Shown: piece by piece, positions 1 to 7,979 of the stretch
How the letters are laid out: each line of letters opens with the position of its first letter
Position numbering within the stretch: position 1 is the stretch's first letter
DNA from: an uncultured Christensenellaceae bacterium
GTDB taxonomy: Bacteria > Bacillota > Clostridia > Christensenellales > Borkfalkiaceae
Assembly: GCA_910586825.1 (NCBI GenBank)
Contig: CAJUJF010000008.1
Span: 20,211-84,210 of the forward strand
Direction: 5' to 3'
DNA: 64,000 nucleotides
The notes under the pieces: generated by a model
The model's input: the letters and a program-made list of their open reading frames with translations, nothing else
The model's database searches: none
Told to the model about the DNA's origin: nothing
Position numbers and translations under genes: made by a program

Positions 1-1655
1 TTGCAAAGAACACTTCGGTGCATTACAACGGTGTCAAAATCAATATCGTCGATACGCCCGGACATGCGGACTTTTCCGGCGAGGTCGAGCGCTCTTTAAA
101 AATGGTTTCGGGGGTGTTGATCCTCGTGGACGCGGCGGAAGGACCTATGCCGCAAACCCGTTTCGTTATGCAGAAGGCGTTGGAGTTAGGACTCAAACTG
201 ATCATCGTCGTGAATAAAGTGGACCGCCCCGATGCGCGGATTCCGGAAGTGATCGACGAAGTTTTGGAACTGCTCATGGATCTTGACGCAACCGACGATC
301 AGTTGGAAAGTCCGTTCGTCTTCTGTTCCGGCAGAGCGGGTACCGCTTCTCTCGATCAGAATGTCGCGGGAAGCGATCTTACGCCGCTGTTCGATACCGT
401 ACTGTCGCATTTTCCGCCGCTCGAACTTGACGAGACGGGCGCTTTGCAGATACTCGTCTCCTCGATCGATTATAACGAGTACGTCGGCAGAATCGGGATC
501 GGCAGAATCGAGCGCGGCGTTGCGAAGCCCAATTCCGAAGTGATCGCCTGCAACTATAACCACGGCGACACGCGCGTACGCGGAAAGCTTGTGAATTTGT
601 ATGAGATCGAAGGGCTCGAAAGGGTGCCTTGCGAACAGGCGATCGCGGGCGATATCGTTTGTTTTTCGGGATTGGAAAAAATCAATATCGGCGACACGGT
701 CTGCGCGGCAGACTGCGTGGAACCGGTTGCGTTCGTAAAAATCACGGAACCGACCGTTGAAATGATATTTTCGGTAAACGATTCTCCGTTTGCGGGAAAA
801 GAGGGGAAATTCGTGACGACGCGGCATTTGCGGGACAGGCTCTACCGCGAACTCCTGCGCGACGTGTCTCTGCGCGTGGAAGATACGGATTCCGCCGACG
901 CCTTCCGCGTGAGCGGCAGAGGGGAGATGCACCTTTCCATTTTGATCGAGACGATGCGGCGGGAGGGCTACGAGTTTCAGGTGAGTTCGCCCAAAGTGCT
1001 CTATAAAGAAATCGACGGCACGGTGTACGAGCCGGTAGAACGGTTGATCGCCGACGTTCCGGGGGACCTCACGGGACCTGTTTTCCAGAGCATGGGGCAG
1101 CGTAAGGGAGAGTTGTTGCACATGACGGCAATGGGTTCGCGCATGCGGCTCGAATTTTTGGTGCCCGCGCGCGGACTGTTCGGCTATAAGAGTGAATTTT
1201 TAACGGATACGAAGGGCGAAGGCGTCATGAATTCCGTATTTTTCGAATATCAGCCCTATAAAGGCGAGATTCAGCGGCGGGAATCGGGTTCGCTCGTCGC
1301 TTTCGAAACGGGCGAAGCCGTCACGTACGGATTGTTCAATGCGCAGGCGCGCGGTATCCTGTTTATCGACGCGGGCACGCCGGTGTACGAAGGCATGGTC
1401 GTCGGCGTGTCTCCCAAGGAAGGGGATATCAACGTAAACATCTGCAAAACCAAACATCTTACGAATACGCGTTCCTCGTCGTCCGACGATGCGCTGCGGC
1501 TGATCCCGCCGAAACGCATGAGTCTCGAAGAGGCGTTGGAATTTATCGGCGACGACGAACTGCTGGAAGTTACGCCGCAAAACGTGCGCGTGCGCAAACG
1601 GATTCTGGACGGGGAGCTTCGCGCCAAAGCCCGTGCAAAAGCGAAAATACAATAG
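1..1655 (+). CDS. typA: TypA/BipA translational GTPase (5' truncated by window edge)
   Basis: Ribosome-associated GTPase of the TypA/BipA family, an EF-G-like factor linked to stress growth and 50S assembly. The frame is already open at the first bases (codons run from position 3), so the N-terminus with the P-loop lies outside; about 550 of the family's roughly 610 residues are present. G3 (DTPGHAD) and G4 (NKVDRP) are visible near the start, followed by the EF-Tu-like domain 2, the EF-G-like domains and the BipA-specific C-terminal domain, ending in a basic tail (RAKARAKAKIQ). A GTG at 18 is internal, not the start. A strong hairpin terminator follows, so it is probably the last gene of its unit. 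Confidence 0.96.
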   Translation, partial: AKNTSVHYNGVKINIVDTPGHADFSGEVERSLKMVSGVLILVDAAEGPMPQTRFVMQKALELGLKLIIVVNKVDRPDARIPEVIDEVLELLMDLDATDDQLESPFVFCSGRAGTASLDQNVAGSDLTPLFDTVLSHFPPLELDETGALQILVSSIDYNEYVGRIGIGRIERGVAKPNSEVIACNYNHGDTRVRGKLVNLYEIEGLERVPCEQAIAGDIVCFSGLEKINIGDTVCAADCVEPVAFVKITEPTVEMIFSVNDSPFAGKEGKFVTTRHLRDRLYRELLRDVSLRVEDTDSADAFRVSGRGEMHLSILIETMRREGYEFQVSSPKVLYKEIDGTVYEPVERLIADVPGDLTGPVFQSMGQRKGELLHMTAMGSRMRLEFLVPARGLFGYKSEFLTDTKGEGVMNSVFFEYQPYKGEIQRRESGSLVAFETGEAVTYGLFNAQARGILFIDAGTPVYEGMVVGVSPKEGDINVNICKTKHLTNTRSSSSDDALRLIPPKRMSLEEALEFIGDDELLEVTPQNVRVRKRILDGELRAKARAKAKIQ

Positions 1656-1674
1656 TATTATGTCAGTCATAATA
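1656..1674. promoter_or_regulatory. Near-palindrome TATTATG-TCAGT-CATAATA
   Basis: A 19-bp dyad with one mismatched pair starts right after the typA stop codon. Its core (ATGTCAGTCAT) differs by one base from the perfect palindrome ATGTCAGACAT found at 7934-7946 and 13222-13234. The regulator is unknown, and the position between stop codon and terminator is not a typical operator position. Confidence 0.4.
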
Positions 1675-1677
1675 TAT

Positions 1678-1706
1678 AAAGCCCTCGTAAAAACGAGGGC
1701 TTTATA
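1678..1706 (+). terminator. Rho-independent terminator of typA
   Basis: Perfect 11-bp stem AAAGCCCTCGT/ACGAGGGCTTT with an AAAA loop, followed by an AT-rich tail. Confidence 0.85.
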
Positions 1707-1763
1707 TATAATTTTTGTCGATTTTTTCGGTTGATATCCAAAAAACAACTTTTATGGATCGGG

Positions 1764-1793
1764 TTATATTCCGCCGATCCGGCCGCATATAAA
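1764..1793 (+). promoter_or_regulatory. Candidate sigma-E-type promoter of yabP
   Basis: TTATATT (1764-1770) and CATATAAA (1786-1793) with a 15-nt spacer resemble the sigma-E -35/-10 pair, and yabP is sigma-E controlled in Bacillus. The -10 ends 6 nt before the ATG at 1800, which would make the transcript leaderless. Inference only. Confidence 0.3.
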
Positions 1794-1799
1794 TAGGAT

Positions 1800-2060
1800 A
1801 TGCAAAACGAAACGGCACAGAGCGTTCTCACGATCGAACAGCAGAAAAAAATCACGATGACGGGCGTTGAAAGCGTAGACGCGTTTTCCGACACCTCGAT
1901 TTCGCTTACGGTAAACGGGAAGAAAGTATCGGTTACGGGCAGCGGATTGAAAGTTTTGGCGTTCAGTAAAGGGAGCGGAAATTTCTCCGCAAGCGGAGAG
2001 GTGTCTGCGGTAAAATTCGGCGGAGCGAAAGGGAAGGCTCTCCAAAAACTGTTCAAATGA
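1800..2060 (+). CDS. yabP: Sporulation protein YabP
   Basis: 86-residue protein of the YabP family, required at an early stage of spore formation in Bacillus. The family pattern is clear: a short N-terminus, ITMTGVESVDAFSDTSI, then a beta-rich core with VSVTGSGLKVLAF. Its stop codon overlaps the start of the yabQ gene by 4 nt, the same yabP-yabQ-divIC order as in Bacillus, which supports the call strongly. No Shine-Dalgarno is seen before the ATG (AAATAGGATATG); see the promoter entry for a possible leaderless start. Confidence 0.88.
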   Translation: MQNETAQSVLTIEQQKKITMTGVESVDAFSDTSISLTVNGKKVSVTGSGLKVLAFSKGSGNFSASGEVSAVKFGGAKGKALQKLFK

Positions 2061-2428
2061 CGGAATACAGTCAGTTTTTCAATTTTATAATTTGCGTGAC
2101 CTGCGGGATCGTCGGCGGCTTTGTTTACGATTTTTTGTACTGCGTCCGTTATCCTTTTCGGCAGAAGTGGGTCAGAATCGTTACGGACGTCGTGTTCTGG
2201 ATTTTTTTCGCGGGCATATATTTGTTTGTGACCGTACTGATCGGAATGCCCGATCTGCGCTTTTTTGCGTTTATCGGCTGTATTCTCGGTCTTTTCCTGT
2301 ATCTGAAAAGTTTCCATAAAATTGTTGCCTTTTTGGCGAAAAAGGTGTATAATAGACTAAACAGATCACGAAAAGGAAGAAATTCATGTACGAAACAGAC
2401 CATACGAACGGCGGAGAGGAGAAGTTAA
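2057..2428 (+). CDS. yabQ: Spore cortex biosynthesis protein YabQ
   Basis: 123-residue membrane protein matching YabQ, which acts in spore cortex formation in the outer forespore membrane. Hydrophobic segments lie at about residues 8-27, 43-62 and 68-85 (e.g. VVFWIFFAGIYLFVTVLIG), with the characteristic N-terminal GFVYDFLYCVRYPFR. The C-terminal third is basic and low complexity. ATGA overlap with yabP implies translational coupling, and the 3' end overlaps the divIC-like gene by 43 nt. Confidence 0.82.
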   Translation: MTEYSQFFNFIICVTCGIVGGFVYDFLYCVRYPFRQKWVRIVTDVVFWIFFAGIYLFVTVLIGMPDLRFFAFIGCILGLFLYLKSFHKIVAFLAKKVYNRLNRSRKGRNSCTKQTIRTAERRS

Positions 2429-2667
2429 AGCGAATTACGGTCGCGATGACGGTTGCGGGCGTGCTTCTCATTCTGTTTTTGATCGTTGTCATGATTATTA
2501 CCTTTGTTCAAATGGGCGTTAAGAATGCGGAGCTTTCGCGTTGGGAAAAGGAATATCAACGTTACGAAGAGCTTCAAGAAAACGCGCAGGATAAATACGA
2601 ATTTTATAAAACGGAGCAGGGTTTACGCTATCTTGCGATTTCGCAGGGTTGGACGAATCCCCGTTGA
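2386..2667 (+). CDS. divIC: Septum formation initiator, DivIC/FtsL-like
   Basis: 93-residue bitopic membrane protein: cytoplasmic basic N-terminus, one transmembrane segment at about residues 20-42 (VAGVLLILFLIVVMIITFV), then an extracellular coiled coil rich in E, K and Q (ELSRWEKEYQRYEELQENAQ) and a short conserved end (EQGLRYLAISQGW). That is the DivIC/FtsB architecture of the divisome FtsL-FtsB-FtsQ complex. The position after yabP-yabQ is the classical one for divIC. RBS AGGAAG lies 6 nt before ATG. Confidence 0.8.
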   Translation: MYETDHTNGGEEKLKRITVAMTVAGVLLILFLIVVMIITFVQMGVKNAELSRWEKEYQRYEELQENAQDKYEFYKTEQGLRYLAISQGWTNPR

Positions 2668-2673
2668 TCGGAT

Positions 2674-3528
2674 ATGAAGAAGTTTGCCGTAATCGATATC
2701 GGTTCCAATTCCGTTCGCCTCATGCTGTGGGCGAACGGAAAAACTTTATATAAGAAGATTAAGACGACGCGTTTGGGCGCCGGGTTGGCAGACAAGCGGT
2801 TGTTGGGCGCGGATGCGATCGAACGTTCTGTTGCGGCGATCTGCGATTTTCAGGCGGAAGCGAAAGGTTATCCCGTTTATGCGTTTGCGACCGCGGCGGT
2901 GCGTTCCGCGGAAAACAGAAGCGACTTTTGCGCGTGCGTTAAAAGCGTGTGCGGTCTTTCCGTCGACGTTGTGTCGGGCGAGGCCGAAGCGTTGCTCGGA
3001 CTGAACGGCGCGCTTGGAAGACGGGACGGCGGAGTCGTCGACATCGGCGGTGCGAGTACGGAAGTTTGCGTCCGCGACGGCGGAAAGATCGTTTTTTCCG
3101 AAAGCATACCGCTCGGTGCGGTTCGCCTTTATGATTTATGCCGCGACGATCCCGTAAAACTCGAACATGCTACGGAAAGCGCTTTAAACAAGTTGCGCGG
3201 CTGTACGATCAACGGCGAGTTGTATGCGGTCGGCGGGACGGCGGCGACGCTCGCAGGCCTGAAATGCGCAATGCAGATTTATGATGGGCAGAAACTTCAC
3301 CGCACGGTGCTTTCGGCGGACGAAACGGAGCGGACGGCGGAGAATCTTCTGCGCATGAAGCCGGAAGAACGGGCAAAACTTGCCGGAATGGAAAAGGGAA
3401 GGGAAGACATCATTGCAGGAGGCGCTTATCTTTTTTCCAAAGTTTTAAAAGTGCTTTCGGTTGACAAGGCATATTTTTCGGATGCCGATAATCTGGAAGG
3501 ATATTTGGTTTACAGGGGACTTATATGA
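2674..3528 (+). CDS. Ppx/GppA-family phosphatase
   Basis: 284-residue member of the exopolyphosphatase / pppGpp 5'-phosphatase family, with the actin-like ATPase fold: phosphate-1 loop AVIDIGSNSVRLM at residues 4-16, FATAAVR at about 69, and phosphate-2 loop GGVVDIGGASTEV at about 117-129, plus the adenosine-region YAVGGTAATLAGL near 190. Length fits the short two-subdomain form without the C-terminal HD domain of E. coli Ppx. The sequence does not separate polyphosphate from pppGpp hydrolysis. Sits 6 nt after divIC and overlaps the next gene by 4 nt. Confidence 0.85.
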   Translation: MKKFAVIDIGSNSVRLMLWANGKTLYKKIKTTRLGAGLADKRLLGADAIERSVAAICDFQAEAKGYPVYAFATAAVRSAENRSDFCACVKSVCGLSVDVVSGEAEALLGLNGALGRRDGGVVDIGGASTEVCVRDGGKIVFSESIPLGAVRLYDLCRDDPVKLEHATESALNKLRGCTINGELYAVGGTAATLAGLKCAMQIYDGQKLHRTVLSADETERTAENLLRMKPEERAKLAGMEKGREDIIAGGAYLFSKVLKVLSVDKAYFSDADNLEGYLVYRGLI

Positions 3529-4556
3529 GCGGAAGAACCAAGCGAACGCTTTATGATATCGTTACGTTCATTTTGCTTTTGTGCGCGCTGGCGGGGACGT
3601 TTGCAATGGCGTTTTTTGCCGTGATCCGCGGCGGAAAGCTCGGCGAATATATCGCGCTCGCGGCGTTTTGCCTCGTTGCGCTGGCGTTTCCCGTTCAAGT
3701 TTGGATTCACGAACTCGGGCATCTGTTTTGCGGTTTGCTGTCGGGTTACCGCTTTGTGTCGCTTTCCGTAAACGGCATTGCGATCGGTACGCGCGGCGTT
3801 TCCTTTCGGCTCGGAAAAGCGTACGTCGGACAGACGCAGATGCTTCCGAAAAACGGTAAGGTTTCTCGAAGCGGCTTTGCTTTTTTTACGATCGGCGGCG
3901 CGTTGTTCGGTCTGATTTACGGCGGGGTGTTTATGACTTTGTATTTCCTGGTTCCGATAACGCCTGCGCTTTTGTTTTTTGAACTCTTTGCGCCGCTTGC
4001 GATTTACGAAGCGCTCGAAGCGGTGTATCCTTGCGAGCTTCCGGCGGGGCGTACGGACGGAAAAATGCTGGTTGAATTGAAGCGGAACTCGGCTTACGCA
4101 AAAGTGTTTTTATCGGTGATCGCGGCGCAGGGCATGCTTGCAGATCGCACGTATGCGGAAATCCCGCGGGAGTTGTTGTTCAAACTGCCCGTGATCAGGG
4201 CGGATGAAGTTGCCTATTTTGCGCTGGCACAGCTCCGTTGGCAATATCTGTTTTACAACGGCGACGAAGCCGGCGCGCGCGAACAGTTACGGCGTTTATC
4301 GGGTGCTTGCGAAGATGCGGAAGTCCCGGAACAGGTTCGTTGCGATCTTCTCTACGCAGAGCGGGTTCTGGAAGGGGGAGATTGCGTTGATCAAGACGCC
4401 TGCCGGGGGGATTCGCTTGCCGAACTCCGAACGCGTTATGCGCTGACGGGCGAAGGCAGGGCGGAAGCAGTGAACGCCGCCGAAAAAGAGAGGTATACAG
4501 GGATCCGCGCGGTCGAATTAAAGCTGATCGAGCGGGCGGACGCCTTAAAAAAATAA
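3525..4556 (+). CDS. M50-like (site-2 protease family) membrane metalloprotease
   Basis: 343-residue protein whose first half is membrane-embedded: hydrophobic segments at about 10-33, 41-63, 116-145 and 146-162. The zinc motif HELGH is at residues 62-66, a GG turn is at 124-125, and a likely third ligand is the Asp of RTDGK (178). This order (HExxH in a membrane helix, then a DG motif) is that of the M50 intramembrane proteases. The C-terminal half (about 185-343) is soluble, helical and without a recognised domain, possibly TPR-like. The substrate is unknown. ATGA overlap with the Ppx/GppA gene indicates one operon. Confidence 0.7.
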   Translation: MSGRTKRTLYDIVTFILLLCALAGTFAMAFFAVIRGGKLGEYIALAAFCLVALAFPVQVWIHELGHLFCGLLSGYRFVSLSVNGIAIGTRGVSFRLGKAYVGQTQMLPKNGKVSRSGFAFFTIGGALFGLIYGGVFMTLYFLVPITPALLFFELFAPLAIYEALEAVYPCELPAGRTDGKMLVELKRNSAYAKVFLSVIAAQGMLADRTYAEIPRELLFKLPVIRADEVAYFALAQLRWQYLFYNGDEAGAREQLRRLSGACEDAEVPEQVRCDLLYAERVLEGGDCVDQDACRGDSLAELRTRYALTGEGRAEAVNAAEKERYTGIRAVELKLIERADALKK

Positions 4557-4645
4557 AAGATCTGCTAACAAGCAGACCTAAGTTTGATTTTCGAATCTGA
4601 ACGATCCTCGGAAAGCGAAGATTTTATCTTTGGCGAATTTATTGC

Positions 4646-4849
4646 TTAATCGGAAAGTCCGAGAAGATAATCCGCGGAGACGTTGAAATAGCGCGCAAGT
4701 TTCGCGATATTCGAAGCCGTGGGATCACTCTTATTCGTTTCCCAATAACAAACGATGCCAAGACTGACGCTTAAATCTTTTGCTACCGTTGCCTGAGAGA
4801 GACCTCTCTCTTTTCTAAGTTCCATAAGTCTATCAGCAAAAATTTTCAT
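4646..4849 (-). CDS. Small XRE-family HTH regulator
   Basis: 67-residue protein made only of a lambda-repressor-like HTH: LRKERGLSQATVAKDLSVS, then YWETNKSDPTASNIAKLARYF and the typical end NVSADYLLGLSD. It is divergent from the phosphatase gene at 4968, with an inverted repeat between them, so autoregulation and control of the neighbour are plausible. There is no Shine-Dalgarno: TATAAT ends 6 nt before the ATG, predicting a leaderless mRNA. Confidence 0.88.
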   Translation of the reverse strand: MKIFADRLMELRKERGLSQATVAKDLSVSLGIVCYWETNKSDPTASNIAKLARYFNVSADYLLGLSD

Positions 4850-4855
4850 AAGTTT

Positions 4856-4884
4856 ATTATAAAGGATATTAACCCGTTTTGCAA
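4856..4884 (-). promoter_or_regulatory. Sigma-A promoter of the XRE gene (leaderless)
   Basis: On the minus strand: -35 TTGCAA (4879-4884), 17-nt spacer, -10 TATAAT (4856-4861), then 6 nt to the ATG at 4849. Confidence 0.75.
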
Positions 4885-4904
4885 CGATTTGGATTATATT
4901 TTAC

Positions 4905-4936
4905 GTGAAATTTTCGTTAAATTCTGAAAATTTCAC
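4905..4936. promoter_or_regulatory. Inverted repeat operator candidate
   Basis: Perfect 11-bp arms GTGAAATTTTC (4905-4915) and GAAAATTTCAC (4926-4936) separated by 10 nt. Each arm is itself nearly palindromic, as in tandem XRE half-sites. Located between the divergent XRE and phosphatase genes. Confidence 0.6.
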
Positions 4937-4967
4937 TATATTGATTCGTTTTAAGAAAGGAGTATTT

Positions 4968-5432
4968 ATGATTTCAATCTTGTTTGTTTGTCATGGAAAT
5001 ATCTGCCGATCGCCGATGGCGGAGAGCGTGTTTACAAATCTTGTCAAAGAGGCGGGGGTTTCCGAGCATTTTTCGATTTCGTCCGCCGCAGCGCATTCCG
5101 ACGAGATCGGAAATCCGCCTCATCGCGGAACGCAACGGATATTGAGCGAGAAAGGGGTGCCGCTCGTTCCTCACCGCGCGCGGCTCATGACGGACGAGGA
5201 CGGGGCGAATTACGATTACCTGATCGGAATGGACGAGCACAACGTGCGCGATATGCGTCGGATCGTAAAGGTAGAACATTTGAACAAAGTCTCCAAATTG
5301 CTTGATTTTACCGCGCGCCCGCGAGCGATTGCCGATCCTTGGTATACGGGCGATTTCGAAGGCACTTTTCGCGACGTTTTCGAGGGGTGCAACGCTCTGC
5401 TTGCTTTTTTACGTGAAAAATACGGAATATAG
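4968..5432 (+). CDS. Low-molecular-weight protein tyrosine phosphatase
   Basis: 154-residue LMW-PTP. The P-loop CHGNICRS (C-x5-R-S) is at residues 8-15, and the general-acid region has DPW in IADPWYTGDF near residue 121. The start ATG at 4968 has RBS AAGGAG and puts the P-loop at the normal N-terminal place; upstream in-frame extension is leader. In Gram-positives such enzymes often dephosphorylate BY-kinase substrates or act in stress responses, but no kinase is adjacent, so the partner is unknown. Confidence 0.9.
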   Translation: MISILFVCHGNICRSPMAESVFTNLVKEAGVSEHFSISSAAAHSDEIGNPPHRGTQRILSEKGVPLVPHRARLMTDEDGANYDYLIGMDEHNVRDMRRIVKVEHLNKVSKLLDFTARPRAIADPWYTGDFEGTFRDVFEGCNALLAFLREKYGI

Positions 5433-5512
5433 CCGTTTTCAAGCGCGTTTTTATGAATTTCCTTTACTTTTTGGGGGATCTGTGATAGAATGTTTTATGC
5501 GGGAGGAGACTG

Positions 5513-5875
5513 ATGAGAACGCACGAGTCGGAAGAAATGTACCTTGAAACGATCTTGCTTTTGAGTGCGCGTAAGGAAACCGTTCGTTCGGTCGACGTGG
5601 TGGACGAGCTTGGTTATGCGAAGTCGAGCGTTTCGCGCGCTGTGAATCTGCTATTGGGGAAAGGGCTGATTGAAATCGACGGAAACGAGGGGATCACGCT
5701 TACGGAAAGCGGTCGGAAACGCGCAGAGACGACGTACGAAAAACATCGGATATTTACGGAAATGTTTGTACGGATGGGCGCGGATCGACAGCTTGCCGAA
5801 GAAAATGCCTGCCGCGTGGAACACGTGATTTCGGATGAATTATTCGAAATCATAAAATCGCAGTACGGGAAATGA
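5513..5875 (+). CDS. DtxR/MntR-family metal-dependent regulator
   Basis: 120-residue regulator. The winged helix occupies about residues 1-65 (ESEEMYLETILLL..., VDVVDELGYAKSSVSRAVNLLLGKGLI), followed by the dimerisation/metal domain start (HRIFTEMFVRMGADRQLAEENACRVEHVIS), where Glu and His residues typical of metal ligands are visible. The SH3-like third domain is missing, as in MntR. No metal transporter is adjacent, so whether it senses Mn or Fe cannot be told. RBS GGGAGGAG; a TTTACT-17-TAGAAT promoter lies upstream. Confidence 0.85.
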   Translation: MRTHESEEMYLETILLLSARKETVRSVDVVDELGYAKSSVSRAVNLLLGKGLIEIDGNEGITLTESGRKRAETTYEKHRIFTEMFVRMGADRQLAEENACRVEHVISDELFEIIKSQYGK

Positions 5876-5880
5876 CAATT

Positions 5881-5912
5881 ATGCCCCGAAGCAGTCGGCT
5901 TCGGGGCATTTC
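5881..5912. terminator. Convergent terminator between dtxR-like gene and aroA
   Basis: 12-bp stem ATGCCCCGAAGC/GCTTCGGGGCAT with a 5-nt loop (5881-5909), T-rich on the plus side. It separates two convergent genes and may serve both. Confidence 0.8.
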
Positions 5913-5914
5913 GT

Positions 5915-7186
5915 TTATTCTGTAAGTGTTTGCAGGATATCGAAATAGCGATCGAAAGTTTTTTTGCAGCAGAGCGGATCTAATATCGTTACGTTTCCCG
6001 TTTTCAGTCCGATAAGGGAAAACGCCATGGCGATCCGATGATCGCCGTAGGATTTCAGAGTTCCGCCGTTCACGGTCGAAGGACGGATCGTAAGCGTTTG
6101 CCCGTCCCATTCGGCGGGAACGCCGAGCCTCGTTAAATTTTCGCAAATCGCGCGAATGCGGTCGCATTCTTGAAATCTGATGTGGTCGATTCCGCGCAAT
6201 CGCGTAGGGCTGTCGGCAAAGGGCGCGAGCGCGGCGATCGTCATTGTTTGGTCGGAATAGTCCTGCACGTTCTCGTCAAAGCCGGAAAATCCGTTCGTGT
6301 TGCTTCCGTCCGCCAATAATCCGTCATTTAAGGGAATCAATTTCACGCCTTTTTTTTCAAGCAACCGCAGAAAGCGGAAGTCTCCCTGTAAGGTGTCCGG
6401 TTTTACGCGACGGACGAGAACTTTTTCGGAGAAAAGAAGGGATAGCGCATAAAAATAGCACGCGCCCGAAAGATCGGGTTCTATTTCGTATTCGGAAGGG
6501 GGCGCCGGCGCGGGAAACACCGTGATCGTATTCCCGTTTTTTTGATAAGGAACGCCGAAGGCGGCGAGCAGTTCCAGCGTCATGCCGATATAGCTCCCTT
6601 GCGTGCGATTTCCCGAAAGGGTAAGCGTTATCGGGCGGGAGAGTGCGGTCGCGGCGATTAAAATGCCGCTTGCGTACTGCGTGCTTTTATCGGTGTCTAT
6701 CGTGAACCGATCCGTTTGGATTCCAGCGGAGTGCAAGCGAAAGGGGAAATGTCCCGCTTGTTTGAGATATTCGATCCGTACGCCCGATTCTTCCAGCAAA
6801 CTCAAAACCTCCATCGGTCGCTTTTCCATTTGTTCGGAAGACGTTAAAAGGTAGTCTCCGCCGCAAAACGCAAGCGCAACGGTGAGAAATCTTGCCGCGG
6901 TTCCCGCGCTCTGCACATTGATTTCCGCGGTTTGATTGGGGATCCTGCCGCCGCAACCGAATACGGTTACGCTGTCTTCCGCCGTTTCCGTGCGGATTCC
7001 GAGCGATTGGAGACAGGAGATCAAAGTGCGCGTATCTTCTCCGTATGAGCCGCAAATCAGTTTGACGCGACCTTTCGAAAGTGCGGCAAGCACCAGAGCG
7101 CGATTCATCAGGCTTTTCGAAGCGGGAACGCTTACGACGATCGGATCGGAAGTCGGTTTCAATTTATGTATCAGAATTGATTCCAT
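5915..7186 (-). CDS. aroA: 3-phosphoshikimate 1-carboxyvinyltransferase (EPSP synthase)
   Basis: 423-residue EPSP synthase, joining shikimate-3-phosphate and PEP in the chorismate pathway. Signature segments are in order: PASKSLMNRALVLAAL near 21, QSAGTAARFL near 92, EKRPM near 120, EPDLSGACYFYALSLL near 232, FQECDRIRA near 333 and YGDHRIAMAF near 381. Length is normal. It stands alone on the minus strand, although tyrA is nearby on the plus strand. The promoter's -10 ends 6 nt before ATG and no RBS exists, so translation should be leaderless. Confidence 0.95.
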   Translation of the reverse strand: MESILIHKLKPTSDPIVVSVPASKSLMNRALVLAALSKGRVKLICGSYGEDTRTLISCLQSLGIRTETAEDSVTVFGCGGRIPNQTAEINVQSAGTAARFLTVALAFCGGDYLLTSSEQMEKRPMEVLSLLEESGVRIEYLKQAGHFPFRLHSAGIQTDRFTIDTDKSTQYASGILIAATALSRPITLTLSGNRTQGSYIGMTLELLAAFGVPYQKNGNTITVFPAPAPPSEYEIEPDLSGACYFYALSLLFSEKVLVRRVKPDTLQGDFRFLRLLEKKGVKLIPLNDGLLADGSNTNGFSGFDENVQDYSDQTMTIAALAPFADSPTRLRGIDHIRFQECDRIRAICENLTRLGVPAEWDGQTLTIRPSTVNGGTLKSYGDHRIAMAFSLIGLKTGNVTILDPLCCKKTFDRYFDILQTLTE

Positions 7187-7192
7187 GCAAAA

Positions 7193-7221
7193 AGTATACA
7201 GTAAAAACGCAAAAAAGTCAA
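7193..7221 (-). promoter_or_regulatory. Sigma-A promoter of aroA (leaderless)
   Basis: Minus strand TTGACT (7216-7221), 17-nt spacer, TATACT (7193-7198), 6 nt, then the ATG at 7186. Confidence 0.75.
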
Positions 7222-7238
7222 TAAAGCGGGAAATGTTC

Positions 7239-7267
7239 TTGAAAATATCCGCAAATTATGGTATAAT
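7239..7267 (+). promoter_or_regulatory. Sigma-A promoter of the YgjP-like gene (leaderless)
   Basis: TTGAAA (7239-7244), 17-nt spacer, TATAAT (7262-7267), then TTTTTT and the ATG at 7274; no Shine-Dalgarno. Back to back with the aroA promoter. Confidence 0.75.
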
Positions 7268-7273
7268 TTTTTT

Positions 7274-7903
7274 ATGAACATTGTCGTTGTCCGCGCGCGG
7301 CGGAAATCCATGACGGTCACCGTAAACCGCGGCGGGGAGGTAGTCGTTCGGGCGCCGTACGGGGTAAGCCGCGAGGAGATTCGTTATTTTATCGAAATGC
7401 ATCGCGATTGGATCTTTTTGCGGCAGGAAGAGAGGTTGCGCGGTCAAGCGGATCTTTCTGACGGCGCGAGTTATAACCTGTTCGGTCGGCAAATCGTTCT
7501 TGCAAGCGGAAAGCTTTCGTTGACCGACGGCGTATTGTACTTGCCGCAAAAAGCGCGGGAAGCGGCTTTTCGGAAATATTTGATCGGTTTGGCGAAGGAC
7601 GAAATGTCGGAATTGACGGAACGGCTTGCCGAAGAGTTCGGATTCCGTTACGGCGGTGTGCGGATTTCTGCCGCGCGAACGCGGTGGGGGTCGTGCAACA
7701 GCCGCGGTGTGATCGCGTATTCCTTTCGGGTCGCGTTTCTCCCGTTGGAGGCGATTCGCGCGATTGCCGTTCACGAGCTGTGCCATACCCGTGTTTTTCA
7801 TCACGGACCGAAGTTCTGGGCGGAAGTGGAGAGAATTATTCCCGATTATTCTGCGTTGCGAAAGGTTTTAAAAAGCATGCAATATGTGATGAATTATCTA
7901 TAA
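7274..7903 (+). CDS. YgjP/DUF45-type zinc metallopeptidase
   Basis: 209-residue protein of the YgjP-like metallopeptidase family (DUF45). The zinc site HELCH is at residues 167-171 with the following HHGPKFW (176-182) giving the third His, and the family motif RWGSC is at 137-141. The N-terminal half has the usual beta-rich MTVTVNRGGEVVVRAP. No signal peptide, so cytosolic; the physiological substrate is not known for the family. Transcribed divergently from aroA. Confidence 0.88.
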   Translation: MNIVVVRARRKSMTVTVNRGGEVVVRAPYGVSREEIRYFIEMHRDWIFLRQEERLRGQADLSDGASYNLFGRQIVLASGKLSLTDGVLYLPQKAREAAFRKYLIGLAKDEMSELTERLAEEFGFRYGGVRISAARTRWGSCNSRGVIAYSFRVAFLPLEAIRAIAVHELCHTRVFHHGPKFWAEVERIIPDYSALRKVLKSMQYVMNYL

Positions 7904-7933
7904 AGAGATAATAATTGGCAATTAAAACAGTAG

Positions 7934-7946
7934 TATGTCAGACATA
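7934..7946. promoter_or_regulatory. Palindrome TATGTCAGACATA
   Basis: Perfect 13-bp palindrome, 34 bp upstream of the tyrA start and therefore in its probable promoter region. The same 13 bp occur at 13222-13234 upstream of the padR-like gene. Confidence 0.5.
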
Positions 7947-7979
7947 AATACATAATAGTATCGGGTTTTGAGGTAAAAA

